Position numbers and translations under genes: made by a program
The notes under the pieces: model-generated
Told to the model about the DNA's origin: nothing
Database searches by the model: none
What the model saw: the letters and a program-made list of their open reading frames with translations, nothing else
Part shown: positions 1 to 8,770 of the stretch, piece by piece
How the letters are laid out: every line of letters begins with the position of its first letter
How positions within the stretch are numbered: the stretch's first letter is position 1
From: Bradyrhizobium semiaridum
Lineage (GTDB): Bacteria; Pseudomonadota; Alphaproteobacteria; Rhizobiales; Xanthobacteraceae
Reading direction: 5' to 3'
Length of the DNA: 64,000 nt
Assembly: GCF_020329505.1 (NCBI RefSeq)
Contig: NZ_JAGKJJ010000016.1
Location: forward strand, 40,084 to 104,083

Positions 1-159
1 AACCGCGCGGTATTCGAGCGCGCCGGCCAGGCCGTGATGGCCAAGATCATGGAGAACGACAAGGCCGCCGCCGCGCTCCAGCAGACCGGCCCCGGCCGCG
101 TCGCGATTCCCGCAGTCAACGCGCCGGATCTGCAGAAGGCGGCGAAGCAGAAGGCGTGA
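1..159 (+). CDS. C-terminal end of an unrecognised protein (cut by window edge)
   Basis: An open frame enters from the left edge and stops at TGA 157-159, giving the last 52 residues of a protein. The tail is Ala/Lys/Gln-rich and ends in KAAKQKA. It has no motif I can assign. Codon use is GC-rich and consistent with a real gene. Function is not called. Confidence 0.55.
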   Translation, partial: NRAVFERAGQAVMAKIMENDKAAAALQQTGPGRVAIPAVNAPDLQKAAKQKA

Positions 160-226
160 GGCGAGAGTCCGCAGTATCAACTGCGTCGTCCCGGCGACGA
201 ATGTAACGGATCGCGCCAAAAGTCAC

Positions 227-350
227 GGTCGTCCTGGCGAAAGCCAGGACCCATAACCACTGCATTTGATTGTGAACGGGAGCGCGGCCTCAGAATCGCG
301 CAACAATTGCTATTCGGGGCAACGGGTCCTGGCCTTCGCCAGGACGACAC
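227..350. repeat. Paired inverted palindromes (GTCGTCC family), MITE-like
   Basis: The left palindrome (227-257) reads GTCGTCCTGGCGA and onward to CCAGGACCCATA. An inverted copy sits at 323-350 (GGGTCCTGG to CCAGGACGAC), with about 65 bp between them. The same arrangement occurs at 25061-25200, and a left half occurs at 58411-58447. The stretch from 160 to 381 holds no gene besides this. Confidence 0.75.
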
Positions 351-381
351 TGAATCCATGTCCCAGGCCGTGGGGCAACCC

Positions 382-837
382 CTAACCGCGCTTGCCACCG
401 ATCGAGACGAAGGCCATCAGGCACGGCTCCGACAGCGGGTTGCGCCAGCGAAGCCTCGTGCCGTTCTGCACGATGGTATCGCCCTGGCGCAGATGGATCT
501 TCTGTCCGTCGTCGAGCTCGAGCGTCATCTCGCCGCGAACCACCACGCCATAGTCGATGGTGTCCGACGTGTGCATGCCCGGCGCGCCGCGCTCGAAATG
601 ATCGCCCATGCCGGGCACCTTGTCCGACATTTCCTTTCAGCCCGCTCTCGAAGGTGACGCAGCCCCGGCGCGAGGTGCGTTTTGCCGCAGCCAGACGAAA
701 GTCGCATCGGGCGGGAAATGGCTCTCGACATCGTCCCCGTCGAAGCCGGAGCCGCCGATCGTCACCAGGGTGGCGCGATAATCCTGCCGGTGCGCGGGAC
801 CGGCGGCGCGCTGCATCGCCGGCACATGGCCGTGCAT
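382..837 (-). pseudogene. Cupin-domain protein, disrupted
   Basis: The 82-codon frame 382-630 has the features of a cupin C-terminal half: HTSDTIDYGVVVRGEM, then a GDTIVQ turn and a final beta strand (AFVSIGG). The upstream frame 637-837 is in register with it but ends in TGA just two codons before the ATG at 630. A third frame across the junction (about 637-668) reads CVTFESGLKGN, which would join the two halves naturally. That reading needs two compensating shifts: two extra bases near 668 and one near 631. Either the gene is decayed or the assembly has errors. The N-terminal part (637-837) does not clearly match cupin sequence, so the original start is uncertain. A short functional 82-residue cupin cannot be excluded. 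Confidence 0.5.
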
Positions 838-997
838 GCTGTTGTTGAATAGAAGAAGCTGTTGCCTCTGCCAGCCCAGTAGGCTCCTGCGTCAGCAGGT
901 GCGACCAATCACGTGCATCGACGCTATGCAGCCGGCCTGCAAAAGGTTATTTACCTGCTGCGGCTAAGCGATAGCATCCTTGATCGGAGCAACGGCC

Positions 998-2374
998 ATG
1001 TCGATGCAGAGTGTTGCGCCCACCTCGCACGCATTCGCGCCAACGAAGCGCAACTCGCTCACCCATATCCCCGGCGACGAAGGCTGGCCGTTCATCGGTA
1101 AGACGCTGGAAGCTCTTGCCGATCCAAAGGGGTATGTGGAGCGCAGCGCAGCGAAGTTCGGCAACGTCTATCGCACCCATCTGTTCGGCGAGACCAGCGT
1201 CACGCTGCTCGGGCCTGACGCCAACGAGCTGCTGCTGTTCGATCAGGCCAAGCTGTTCTCCTCCGAGCTCGGCTGGGGACCGATTCTCGGCCTGCTGTTC
1301 CCGAAAGGTCTGATGCTGCGCGATTTCGACGAGCACCGCGTGCACCGCCGCGCTCTGTCGGTCGCCTTCAAGTCCGAGCCGATGAAGTCCTATTTCACAG
1401 AGCTCGACAAGGGCATCGCGGCGCGTGTGGCGCAGTGGAAGGCAAGAGCCGGGGAGATGCTGATCTATCCGGCGATGAAGCAGCTCACGCTCGATCTTGC
1501 CGCGACCTCGTTCCTCGGCGCCGATATCGGGCCAGAGGTCGACGAGATCAACCGCGCCTTCGTCGACATGGTGGCGGCAGCCGTCGCGCCGATCCGCAAG
1601 CCGCTGCCGTTCACGCAGATGGCGCGCGGGGTCGCCGGCCGCAAGCGCATCATCGCCTATTTCGCCGAGCAGATCCCGATCCGCCGGGCGCGCGGCGGCG
1701 GCGACGACCTGTTCTCGCAACTGTGCCAGGCCACCCATGAAGACGGCGCACTGCTCTCCGAGCAGGACATCATCGACCACATGAGCTTCCTGATGATGGC
1801 GGCGCACGACACCCTGACCTCCTCGCTAACCTCGTTCGTCGGCGAGCTTGCCGCCCATCCCGACTGGCAGCGCAAGCTGCGCGACGAGGTCGCCGCACTC
1901 GGCGTCGCCGCCGGCGAGCCCACCAGCCTCGACCAACTCAACGCCATGCCGCTGTCGGAGATGGCGTTCAAGGAAGCGCTGCGCCTGAAGCCGCCGGTAC
2001 CCTCGATGCCGCGCCGCGCGGTGCGCGACTTCTCGTTCAAGGGATTTGCGATCCCGGCCGGCACCGTGGTCGGTGCCAATCCGCTGTTCACCCACCACAT
2101 GGCCGAAATCTGGCCGGAGCCCGACCGGTTCGACCCGATGCGCTTCACCGACGAGGCGCAGCGCGGCCGGCACCGGTTCGCCTGGGTGCCGTTCGGCGGC
2201 GGCGCGCATATGTGCCTCGGCCTGCATTTTGCGTACATGCAGGCGAAATGCTTCGCCCGCCACTTCGTGCAGAATCTCGAAGTGTCGCTGCCGCAGAGCT
2301 ACAAGGCCGAGTGGCAGATGTGGCCGATCCCGAAGCCGCGCGACGGGCTGCGGGTGATGGTGAAGCCGGCGTGA
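998..2374 (+). CDS. Cytochrome P450
   Basis: The 458-residue protein has the P450 core. The heme loop FGGGAHMCLG has the thiolate ligand at Cys406. The K-helix ExxR is EALR at 326-329. The I-helix oxygen-binding segment AAHDTLTSS lies near residue 270. It lacks a membrane anchor, as expected of soluble bacterial P450s that draw electrons from a ferredoxin or flavodoxin. No redox partner gene is next to it. ATG 998 is preferred over TTG 980 because GGAGC lies 8 nt upstream. The short PGDEGWPFIGKTLE entry and overall layout resemble the CYP26/CYP120-like group that acts on retinoid or fatty substrates, but this is only a resemblance and the substrate is unknown. Confidence 0.93.
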   Translation: MSMQSVAPTSHAFAPTKRNSLTHIPGDEGWPFIGKTLEALADPKGYVERSAAKFGNVYRTHLFGETSVTLLGPDANELLLFDQAKLFSSELGWGPILGLLFPKGLMLRDFDEHRVHRRALSVAFKSEPMKSYFTELDKGIAARVAQWKARAGEMLIYPAMKQLTLDLAATSFLGADIGPEVDEINRAFVDMVAAAVAPIRKPLPFTQMARGVAGRKRIIAYFAEQIPIRRARGGGDDLFSQLCQATHEDGALLSEQDIIDHMSFLMMAAHDTLTSSLTSFVGELAAHPDWQRKLRDEVAALGVAAGEPTSLDQLNAMPLSEMAFKEALRLKPPVPSMPRRAVRDFSFKGFAIPAGTVVGANPLFTHHMAEIWPEPDRFDPMRFTDEAQRGRHRFAWVPFGGGAHMCLGLHFAYMQAKCFARHFVQNLEVSLPQSYKAEWQMWPIPKPRDGLRVMVKPA

Positions 2375-2386
2375 ATTCGTAGCCGT

Positions 2387-2475
2387 GTAGCCCGGATGGA
2401 GGGCAGCGCGATCCGGGACGGCGTTCGCCAATGGCGCGAGAGGCCCCGGATTTCGCTGCGCTTCATCCGGGCTAC
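2387..2475. repeat. Palindromic element with GTAGCCCGGATG ends
   Basis: An 89-bp element has perfect 12-bp inverted ends: GTAGCCCGGATG at 2387-2398 and its complement at 2464-2475. It lies 12 nt after the P450 stop. The start of another copy (GTAGCCCGGATGCAGCG) is at 63984-64000 and is cut by the window end. This is the chief content of the 2375-2630 gap. Confidence 0.8.
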
Positions 2476-2630
2476 GACGCTGCATCAGGCCCCGTCCGAC
2501 AACGCCGAACCATGATCGCTTTGCAGCCATGCGGAGGACGCAACCGGCCGCGCGGGCGCGAGCCGGCTTGCGTGGTTGCCATGGGCGGCGCCGCGGCGGA
2601 TGATGCACAAAACAGATCGAGAGGGAGCGA

Positions 2631-4295
2631 ATGCGCGGACGGCGTGTGCTGATGGAATCGTTCATGGCGCACGGCGTGCGTCATATCTTCGGCAATCCCG
2701 GCACGACGGAAACGCCGCTGCTCGACAGCCTACCGGCCTTTCCGCAACTCCAATACGTCATGGCGCTACATGAAGGCGTCGCCGTCAGCGCCGCCAGCTT
2801 CTATGCGCAGGCCTCGGGACGCGTCACCGTCGCCAATCTGCACGTCGCTCCCGGCCTCGGCAACGGCATCGGTTCGCTCTACGGCGCGCTGAAGGCGAAT
2901 TCGCCCGTGGTGGTGACGGCCGGCCAGCAGGATACGCGGATGCGGCTCAACAATCCGCTCCTCGGACACGACCTCGTTGCGATGGCAGCACCGGTGACGA
3001 AATGGAGCGTGCAGATCGAGCGCGCCGACGAGATCGCGCCGATCATGCGCCGGGCGTTCAAGGTCGCGACCGATGCGCCGCGGGGACCGGTGTTCGTATC
3101 GTTGCCGATCGACGTCATGGAACAGGAAACCGCGATAGAGGCGTCGACGCCGGATCGTCTCTGGCGATCGACGCGGCCCGATCCGGCCGGCATCGACGCG
3201 CTGGCCACGCTGCTGCTGAAGGCGAAAAATCCGGCCATCATCGCCGGCGACGACGTGGCGCGATCGGGCGGCGAGCAGGCGCTGGTTGCGCTCACGGAAG
3301 CGATCGGCGCCACCGTGTGGTTCGAAGGGCTGCGACATCACGCGCCGTTCCCGACCGGCCATCCGAGCTATCGCCAGGCGCTCCCCGGCGACGCTCGGCA
3401 AGTGCACAAGGCGCTCGGCGATAGCGATATCGTGCTGTTGATCGGCGGTCCGTTCTTCGAGGACATCTGGTTTGCGCCAGGCGGCCACATTCCCGAGGGC
3501 GCATCCCTGCTGCAAATCGAAGCCTCGGCCGAGCGTCTTGCCTTCAGCAACCGGCTCGATGCCGGCATCGTCGGCGACATCGCCGTCAGTCTCGGCGAAC
3601 TGACCGAAGCGGTGCGCGCAAAGGCGAGCGCGGACTTCAGGCAGGCCGCGCAGAACCGCAATGCCGCGCTGGCCGAATTGCAGGCAAAGGAAAAGGAGGC
3701 CTATCGCGCACGCGTCGAAAAAAGCTGGAACCGGCAGCCGAGCTCGATGCCGCGCGTCACCGCGGAGCTTCGTCGCGGCCTGCCCGACAACGTCGTCATC
3801 GTCGATGAAAGCATCACCGCCAGTCTCGATCTGGCGCGCGCCTTCGACTATCGCGGCTTCGGCGACTATTTCGGCGGCCGCGGCGGCGGCATCGGCCAGG
3901 GCCTTGCCGGCGCGATCGGCGTCAAGGTCGCGATGCCGGAGCGGCCGGTCGTCGCCATCTCCGGCGACGGCTCGGCGATGTATGCGATCCAGGCGCTGTG
4001 GACCGCCGCGCACCACAAGCTTGCGATCGTGTTCGTGGTGCTGGCGAACCGCGAGTACCGCATCCTCAAGCACAATGTGGACGTCTGGCGTCAGAATTTC
4101 GAGGCCGGCACCCAACATCCCTACCAGAACATGGATATCACCGGCCCCGCCCTCGACTTCGTGCATCTCGCCACCGGCATGGGCGTCGAGGCGGTCAGGG
4201 TCGAGAACGCCGACGATATCGCCGGCGCGGTCGCGAGGGCCGTCGCGAGCCAGCGGCCGTATCTCGTCGAGATCGCGATCGAAGGAAAGCGCTAA
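2631..4295 (+). CDS. Thiamine-diphosphate enzyme, benzoylformate decarboxylase/acetolactate synthase type
   Basis: The 554-residue protein has the three-domain layout of the POX/BFD/ALS family. The N-terminal PYR domain has the cofactor-activating Glu48 (ALHEGVAV). A central domain follows, and the C-terminal PP domain has the ThDP/Mg motif GDGSAMYA with Asp446 and Asn473 at the usual spacing. The opening FGNPGTTETPLLD resembles benzoylformate decarboxylase, where the family name comes from mandelate catabolism. Several 2-keto acid decarboxylases share it, so the substrate is open. ATG 2631 follows GAGAGGGAGCG. The SDR gene begins 20 nt after the stop, so the pair is probably one transcript: decarboxylation or carboligation followed by oxidation or reduction of the product. 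Confidence 0.85.
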   Translation: MRGRRVLMESFMAHGVRHIFGNPGTTETPLLDSLPAFPQLQYVMALHEGVAVSAASFYAQASGRVTVANLHVAPGLGNGIGSLYGALKANSPVVVTAGQQDTRMRLNNPLLGHDLVAMAAPVTKWSVQIERADEIAPIMRRAFKVATDAPRGPVFVSLPIDVMEQETAIEASTPDRLWRSTRPDPAGIDALATLLLKAKNPAIIAGDDVARSGGEQALVALTEAIGATVWFEGLRHHAPFPTGHPSYRQALPGDARQVHKALGDSDIVLLIGGPFFEDIWFAPGGHIPEGASLLQIEASAERLAFSNRLDAGIVGDIAVSLGELTEAVRAKASADFRQAAQNRNAALAELQAKEKEAYRARVEKSWNRQPSSMPRVTAELRRGLPDNVVIVDESITASLDLARAFDYRGFGDYFGGRGGGIGQGLAGAIGVKVAMPERPVVAISGDGSAMYAIQALWTAAHHKLAIVFVVLANREYRILKHNVDVWRQNFEAGTQHPYQNMDITGPALDFVHLATGMGVEAVRVENADDIAGAVARAVASQRPYLVEIAIEGKR

Positions 4296-4315
4296 CCGCA
4301 CAGGAAAGATTTCTC

Positions 4316-5086
4316 ATGGCAGGCATTCTCGACGGCAAGGCGGCACTGGTGACGGGCGGCGGCTCCGGCATCGGCCGGGCGACGGCGATTGCGATGGCGC
4401 GTGAAGGCGCACGCGTCGCGGTGTCCGACCTCTCGCAGGACGGCATCGAGGAGACGGTCGCCTTGATCAACGCGGCCGGCGGGCAGTCGATCGCGATCCA
4501 GGGCGATGTCACCGATGAGGCTGCTGTCGCCAGCATGGTGGCGCGCACGGTCTCGGCGTTCGGCCGCATCGATTGCGCGTTCAACAATGCCGGCGTGGCC
4601 GGGCGCTCGGTCGGCCCGCCCGGCCAGCGCATTCATGAACTGACGCAGGCCACCGTGGCGAAGATGTTCTCGGTGAATCTGATGGGCGTGTTCCTGTGCC
4701 TGAAATACGAGATCGCGCAGATGCTCAAGCAGGGTGGCGGCGGCGCGATCGTCAACACGGCCTCGATCGCCGGGCTGATCGGCCTCGCGACGTCTGGCCA
4801 CTATGTCGCGACCAAGCACGGTGTCGTCGGGCTGACCAAATCAGCCGCGATCGAATATGCCCAGGACGGCATCCGCGTGAATTGCGTCAATCCCGGCTAC
4901 ATCAAGACGCCGATGACCAAGGAGACGATGGACGAACGCTACGACGAGATCATGGCCAAGGTGCCGGTGCGTCGGCTGGGTGTGCCGGAGGAAATCGCGG
5001 AAGCCGTGGTCTGGATGTGCTCGGAGAAGGCGTCGTTCATGACGGGCGCATCGCATGTAATCGACGGCGGCTACAGCGCCGCCTGA
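4316..5086 (+). CDS. Short-chain dehydrogenase/reductase (SDR)
   Basis: This is a 256-residue classical SDR. It has the dinucleotide motif TGGGSGIG from Thr14, the NNAG structural motif, and the catalytic YVATK with Tyr163 and Lys167. The Ser of the NTASIAG strand is about 13 residues before the Tyr. Length and order match the FabG/glucose-dehydrogenase clan. ATG 4316 is used because AGGAAAG lies just upstream and homology begins at residue 5. It is transcribed with the ThDP enzyme 20 nt upstream and so probably acts on that enzyme's product. The substrate cannot be read from sequence. Confidence 0.9.
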   Translation: MAGILDGKAALVTGGGSGIGRATAIAMAREGARVAVSDLSQDGIEETVALINAAGGQSIAIQGDVTDEAAVASMVARTVSAFGRIDCAFNNAGVAGRSVGPPGQRIHELTQATVAKMFSVNLMGVFLCLKYEIAQMLKQGGGGAIVNTASIAGLIGLATSGHYVATKHGVVGLTKSAAIEYAQDGIRVNCVNPGYIKTPMTKETMDERYDEIMAKVPVRRLGVPEEIAEAVVWMCSEKASFMTGASHVIDGGYSAA

Positions 5087-5275
5087 CGCCTTCAGGACAC
5101 CGCAGCAGTTCGGCCCGGCCCGGCTGACCGCAGGGCTCGCCGTCCAGTCGTCCTCCTTGTCCCGCGCGGATATTCCCGTCCGCTTGCACGAGCTCGGGTC
5201 CACCTGTGGCCACGAGGACACAACTGCGGTTTTTCGGTCGCAGCGGCCTTATTTTGGGGCGTGTAATCACGTGAA

Positions 5276-6250
5276 GTGAAACGACCGATGACGAAATGGA
5301 TCGACGAGTTCCGGCAGTGTTGGCAGGGCAATGCCCAGCCATCGCTGCTGCTTGCGACCGGCTTCGCGGTGTTCTGTCTCGTTTTGGCCACGGCCGCGCG
5401 GTTCGGGCTCGCCCAGATCCGGCCGGATGTGTTCTTCACGCCGTATTTTCCGGCGGTGTTCTTTGCCACCGCGTTCGGCGGCTTCCGGATCGGGATCGCC
5501 ACCGCTCTGGCGAGCGGCCTGCTCGGCGTGGTCATCAATTTCTCAAGCGCGACCGTCGATCCGGCGCGCTTTGCGCTGCTGATGATCTTCTGGGTGGTGT
5601 GCGGCATCGCGATCTGGGGCGTCGAGCATTATCGCTCCCTGGTCGCCCAGCAGCGCGAGATCTCGCGGCGGTTGACCGACGAGGAGCAGTACCGCAAGCT
5701 CCTGATCGATGAGCTGCAGCACCGCCTCAAGAACAAATCCTCGACCATTCATGCCGTGCTGCACCAGGCGCTGCAGGACCGGCCCGATGTCTGGCAGCGC
5801 ATCGACCACCGCATCCGCGCGCTGTCGGCGACCGACGATCTGATCGCACGGGTCGACGGCTATGGCTGCGATATCAGGGATTTGCTACGCTCGGAGCTCG
5901 GCCCCTACGGCCATGTGCGGTTCAACCTCAACGGCGAGCAACTGTTCCTGCCGGCCAAGCTCGCGGTCTCGCTGGCGTTGATCTTCCACGAGCTCGCCAC
6001 CAATGCCGGAAAATACGGCGCGTTCTCCTCGCCGCGCGGGCTGCTGCAGGTGTCGTGGACGGTGGCCGACGGCCGTCTCACCGTGATCTGGGACGAGACC
6101 GAAGGACCGGCGGTCGAGACGGTCGGCGAGGCCGGCTTCGGCACCAAGCTCTTGAAATCGGTGCTGCGCCCGTTCGACGGCAAGACCGAGATCAGCTACC
6201 TGAAGACCGGCGTTCACTGCACCATGCAGTGCAAGATTCCGAGCGACTAA
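5276..6250 (+). CDS. Membrane sensor histidine kinase, HWE/HisKA_2 type
   Basis: The protein has 324 residues. Three hydrophobic segments in the first 110 residues resemble the DUF4118 four-helix sensor found in KdpD-like kinases. The kinase part follows. The phosphoacceptor is His149 in DELQHRLKNK, whose HRLKN context is typical of the alphaproteobacterial HisKA_2/HWE group. The N box is HELATNAGKYG (about 238-248) and there is a G box GFGTKL near 286. These kinases often feed general stress or two-component pathways, but no response regulator is adjacent. The start is GTG 5276, with ATG 5288 as an alternative; neither has a clear Shine-Dalgarno sequence. Confidence 0.88.
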   Translation: MKRPMTKWIDEFRQCWQGNAQPSLLLATGFAVFCLVLATAARFGLAQIRPDVFFTPYFPAVFFATAFGGFRIGIATALASGLLGVVINFSSATVDPARFALLMIFWVVCGIAIWGVEHYRSLVAQQREISRRLTDEEQYRKLLIDELQHRLKNKSSTIHAVLHQALQDRPDVWQRIDHRIRALSATDDLIARVDGYGCDIRDLLRSELGPYGHVRFNLNGEQLFLPAKLAVSLALIFHELATNAGKYGAFSSPRGLLQVSWTVADGRLTVIWDETEGPAVETVGEAGFGTKLLKSVLRPFDGKTEISYLKTGVHCTMQCKIPSD

Positions 6251-6264
6251 AGCGCGATGTTTGC

Positions 6265-6309
6265 GCATGATCTTTTCGGAAAACCGCTTCGCACGTTTCC
6301 GGATCATGC
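6265..6309. repeat. Intergenic palindrome with GCATGATC ends
   Basis: GCATGATC at 6265-6272 and GATCATGC at 6302-6309 enclose TTTTCGGAAAAC and TTTCCG arms. This is a 45-nt hairpin starting 14 nt after the histidine kinase stop. It is a typical rhizobial extragenic palindrome and may act as a 3-prime mRNA stabiliser or terminator. Confidence 0.65.
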
Positions 6310-6494
6310 GTAAGCACGCCGATCGCAACCGCGTGAAACGCAATCGCTTTCGAAAGCGCGGCTGCCCCATATTGATATTCTATTAATGACGATTGCCGCG
6401 ACCGCCTGGGAAAGTCGCCGCCACCGCATTGTGTCACGGTTTTTCGCAGCTCTGCTTAACCAAAACTACAACGGACTTTGCCAAGCTTTGGCGC

Positions 6495-8270
6495 ATGCAT
6501 CATCCCACCAAAAACGATTTGCAGCCCGACGCTTTGGCAGCCGGCCACGTCGGCAATTTCAGCAATGAATTGCGTATCCTGCGCGACCTCCTCCATCTGC
6601 TGCCTGCCGGCGTCACCGTGCAGGACGAGCGCGGCGAATTCATCCTGGTGAACGAAGCGGCCACGGCGCAATTGCAGCTCGCCGCCAATGCCGGTTCGCC
6701 GTCTTCGCCTGCCGACGACCGCCATGCGGCCTGCCTGGAACTGCTGCGCAACGGCCGCCCGGTGGTGCTCGAGGAGGCGCTGATCAGCGGCGCATCGCGG
6801 CACGTGTTCCTCACCTCGCACCGCCCGGTGCAGATCGGCGGACGCAACCTCTTGATCTCGACCTCGACCGACATCAGCGAGCAGAAGGCGTTCGAGGACC
6901 AGCTGTTCCGCTCCGCCTATTACGACGAGCTGACCGGCCTGCCGAGCCGCCGCGTGATCGAGCACCGGGTCAACAGCCTGATCCGCGACGACCCCCACGG
7001 TCATTTCGCGCTCGCCTTCCTCGACGTCGACAATTTCAAGCACATCAACGACTATTACGGCCATGCGATCGGCGACGCGCTGCTGGTCGAATTGTCGAAG
7101 CGGCTCGGCCTCGCCTTGCGCGACACCGACATGCTGTCGCGCATCTCCGGCGACGAGTTCCTGCTGCTGCTGAGCCCGATCAGCAACGACCGCGAGGTCT
7201 CCGAGTTCATCCACGTCATGCAGGAGCGGCTGAAGGCGCCGTTCTTCATCGAGGACTCCGAGACCTTCGCCTCGACCTCGATCGGCGTCAGCCTGTATCC
7301 CGGGCACGGCAACAATTACGAGGCGCTGCGGCAGAACGCGGACATCGCGATGTACCGCGTCAAGAACAACGGCAAGGGCTCGACCGCGTTCTTCGACACC
7401 AGCATGGAACGCGAGGCACTGGCGCGAATGAAGATCGAGCAGTCGCTGCGGCTGGCGATCCTGGAGAAGCGCTTCTGCTGCGCGTTCCAGGCCAAGGTCG
7501 ATATCCGCACCCAGGAGGTCAAGGGCATCGAGGCCTTGGTACGGCTGCGCGACGACGAGGGCGTGATCCAGGCGCCCGGCACCTTCATCAACCTCGCCGT
7601 CGAGCTCGGGCTGATCGACGAGCTGACGTTCCTGGTGCTGGCGGAGATCGTGAAATCGATCGACCTGATCAACGACACGTTCGGCCCGAACGCGACGATC
7701 AGCATCAATGTCGCGGCCAAGCAGGCCGCCAACCTCGAATTCATGCGCCCGTTCGCGCGTGCGCTGGAGGAGACCGGCTTTCCGAAGCGCTTCATGATCG
7801 AGGTGACCGAGGACGCGTTCATCACCAAATCGCACTTCCAGGACGAGATCCTGCCAATCCTGCGCGGCATCGGCGTCGGCATCTCGATCGACGATTTCGG
7901 CATCGGCTATTCGTCACTGTCGGCGCTCGCCGACATCACCGCCGACGAGATCAAGATCGACCGCTCCTTCATCACCGACATCCACAAGCGGCCACGCAGC
8001 CAGGGCATCCTGCGCGCGATCGAATCGCTGAGCGAGGCACTCGGCATGACCGTGATCGCCGAGGGAATCGAATCCTACGAGGAGCTCGCCTATCTGCAGG
8101 CGGCGACCAAGATCCGCTACGCCCAGGGCTATTACTTTGCCAAGCCGATCTTCCTCGAAGACCTGCGGCCCGCGACCCCGCTGATCAGCGAGACGCGCGC
8201 CAGTCTCGCGGCCCGCCCGGCCCAGGAAAGCCGCCAGAGCTATTCCCGCGCCAGCGGTTTCCGCCGCTAA
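6495..8270 (+). CDS. PAS-GGDEF-EAL cyclic-di-GMP turnover protein
   Basis: The protein has 591 residues in three parts. An N-terminal PAS-like sensor (about 30-135) contains GVTVQDERGEFILVN. A GGDEF domain has the active-site loop SGDEF at 218-222, preceded by an intact RDTD inhibitory site five residues upstream. An EAL domain starts at the EAL motif 346-348. The EAL domain keeps the metal and catalytic residues of active phosphodiesterases (SINVA, IEVTED, SIDDFGIG, IKIDRSF, AEGIE, AQGYYF). The first Gly of GGDEF is Ser, which other active cyclases tolerate. Both making and breaking c-di-GMP are therefore possible. ATG 6495 is chosen because the frame upstream of it (from TTG 6393) is unlike coding sequence. 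It lacks membrane segments, so it is cytoplasmic. Confidence 0.92.
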   Translation: MHHPTKNDLQPDALAAGHVGNFSNELRILRDLLHLLPAGVTVQDERGEFILVNEAATAQLQLAANAGSPSSPADDRHAACLELLRNGRPVVLEEALISGASRHVFLTSHRPVQIGGRNLLISTSTDISEQKAFEDQLFRSAYYDELTGLPSRRVIEHRVNSLIRDDPHGHFALAFLDVDNFKHINDYYGHAIGDALLVELSKRLGLALRDTDMLSRISGDEFLLLLSPISNDREVSEFIHVMQERLKAPFFIEDSETFASTSIGVSLYPGHGNNYEALRQNADIAMYRVKNNGKGSTAFFDTSMEREALARMKIEQSLRLAILEKRFCCAFQAKVDIRTQEVKGIEALVRLRDDEGVIQAPGTFINLAVELGLIDELTFLVLAEIVKSIDLINDTFGPNATISINVAAKQAANLEFMRPFARALEETGFPKRFMIEVTEDAFITKSHFQDEILPILRGIGVGISIDDFGIGYSSLSALADITADEIKIDRSFITDIHKRPRSQGILRAIESLSEALGMTVIAEGIESYEELAYLQAATKIRYAQGYYFAKPIFLEDLRPATPLISETRASLAARPAQESRQSYSRASGFRR

Positions 8271-8302
8271 AGCCACTCCGTCTCGAAACAAGAACGGCGG
8301 TC

Positions 8303-8369
8303 CCCCTCACCTCGCCCCGCCTGCGGGGAGAGGTCGGATCGCATCGCCAGATGTGATCCGGGTGAGGGG
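8303..8369. repeat. Intergenic palindrome with CCCCTCAC ends
   Basis: The arms CCCCTCAC (8303-8310) and GTGAGGGG (8362-8369) enclose a second nested palindrome, CGGATCGCATC against GATGTGATCCG. A related C/T-rich palindrome, with CCCCTCTCGCC and GGGAGAGG, follows at about 8411-8452. Together with the element at 8510 these fill the 500-bp gap between the GGDEF-EAL gene and yccF. Confidence 0.65.
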
Positions 8370-8509
8370 AGTTTCCGCGAACGCTCTGGTCGCCGAATAC
8401 GTGGAAGCAGCCCCTCACCCCACCCCTCTCGCCGTAAGAACGGGGGAGAGGAAGAAGAGAGAGAGCCGCGCAGCGCTTCTTCTCCGCCCTTTGAGGCGGG
8501 GCGCTGCCA

Positions 8510-8640
8510 AAACATGGAAAACAACCCCATGCAAAGGAGCCGGCGCAAAGGAGCCGGCGAACGGCTGCCGGCGTTCGGCCCGGTGACAAGGCGACTTGAC
8601 ATGTCGGGCAACTCAGCGGTAATATTCCATTATTCCGAAA
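8510..8640 (+). repeat. Dispersed two-block element, copy A
   Basis: Block 1 is GAAAACAACCCCATGCAAAG and onward through GAGCCGGCG (about 8517-8545). Block 2 runs from CTTGACATGTCGGG to ATTCCGAAA (8595-8640). Both blocks recur in the same order and orientation at 63653-63774, while the sequence between them differs in length and content. Short reading frames in the element look like artefacts of a repeated non-coding sequence. Confidence 0.75.
8596..8625 (+). promoter_or_regulatory. Sigma-70-like promoter inside repeat copy A
   Basis: TTGACA (8596-8601), an 18-nt spacer and TAATAT (8620-8625) match the primary sigma consensus closely, which is uncommon in this GC-rich window. It points toward the YccF gene at 8771. 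Copy B of the repeat keeps the same boxes (TTGACA, 18 nt, TATTAT). Confidence 0.5.
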
Positions 8641-8770
8641 TTGCGCAACGGCCCTTGTCCCGCAAATGCGAGGAGAGGCCGGAACACATCGCGAGATGCG
8701 CACGCCCTACCGCCCCACCGGCCGTCCGCCTATATAGAACCCGGTCCCTGCGGCAGCGAAGGTGTCATCG

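Noticed and set aside
227..350. CRISPR-like repeated GTCGTCC sequences
   Set aside because: Copies are isolated pairs in inverted orientation, not a regular array with unique spacers, and no cas genes occur in the window.
8267..8703. Open frames on the minus strand through the repeats before yccF
   Set aside because: They run through palindromic and dispersed elements that recur elsewhere; repeated non-coding DNA explains them.
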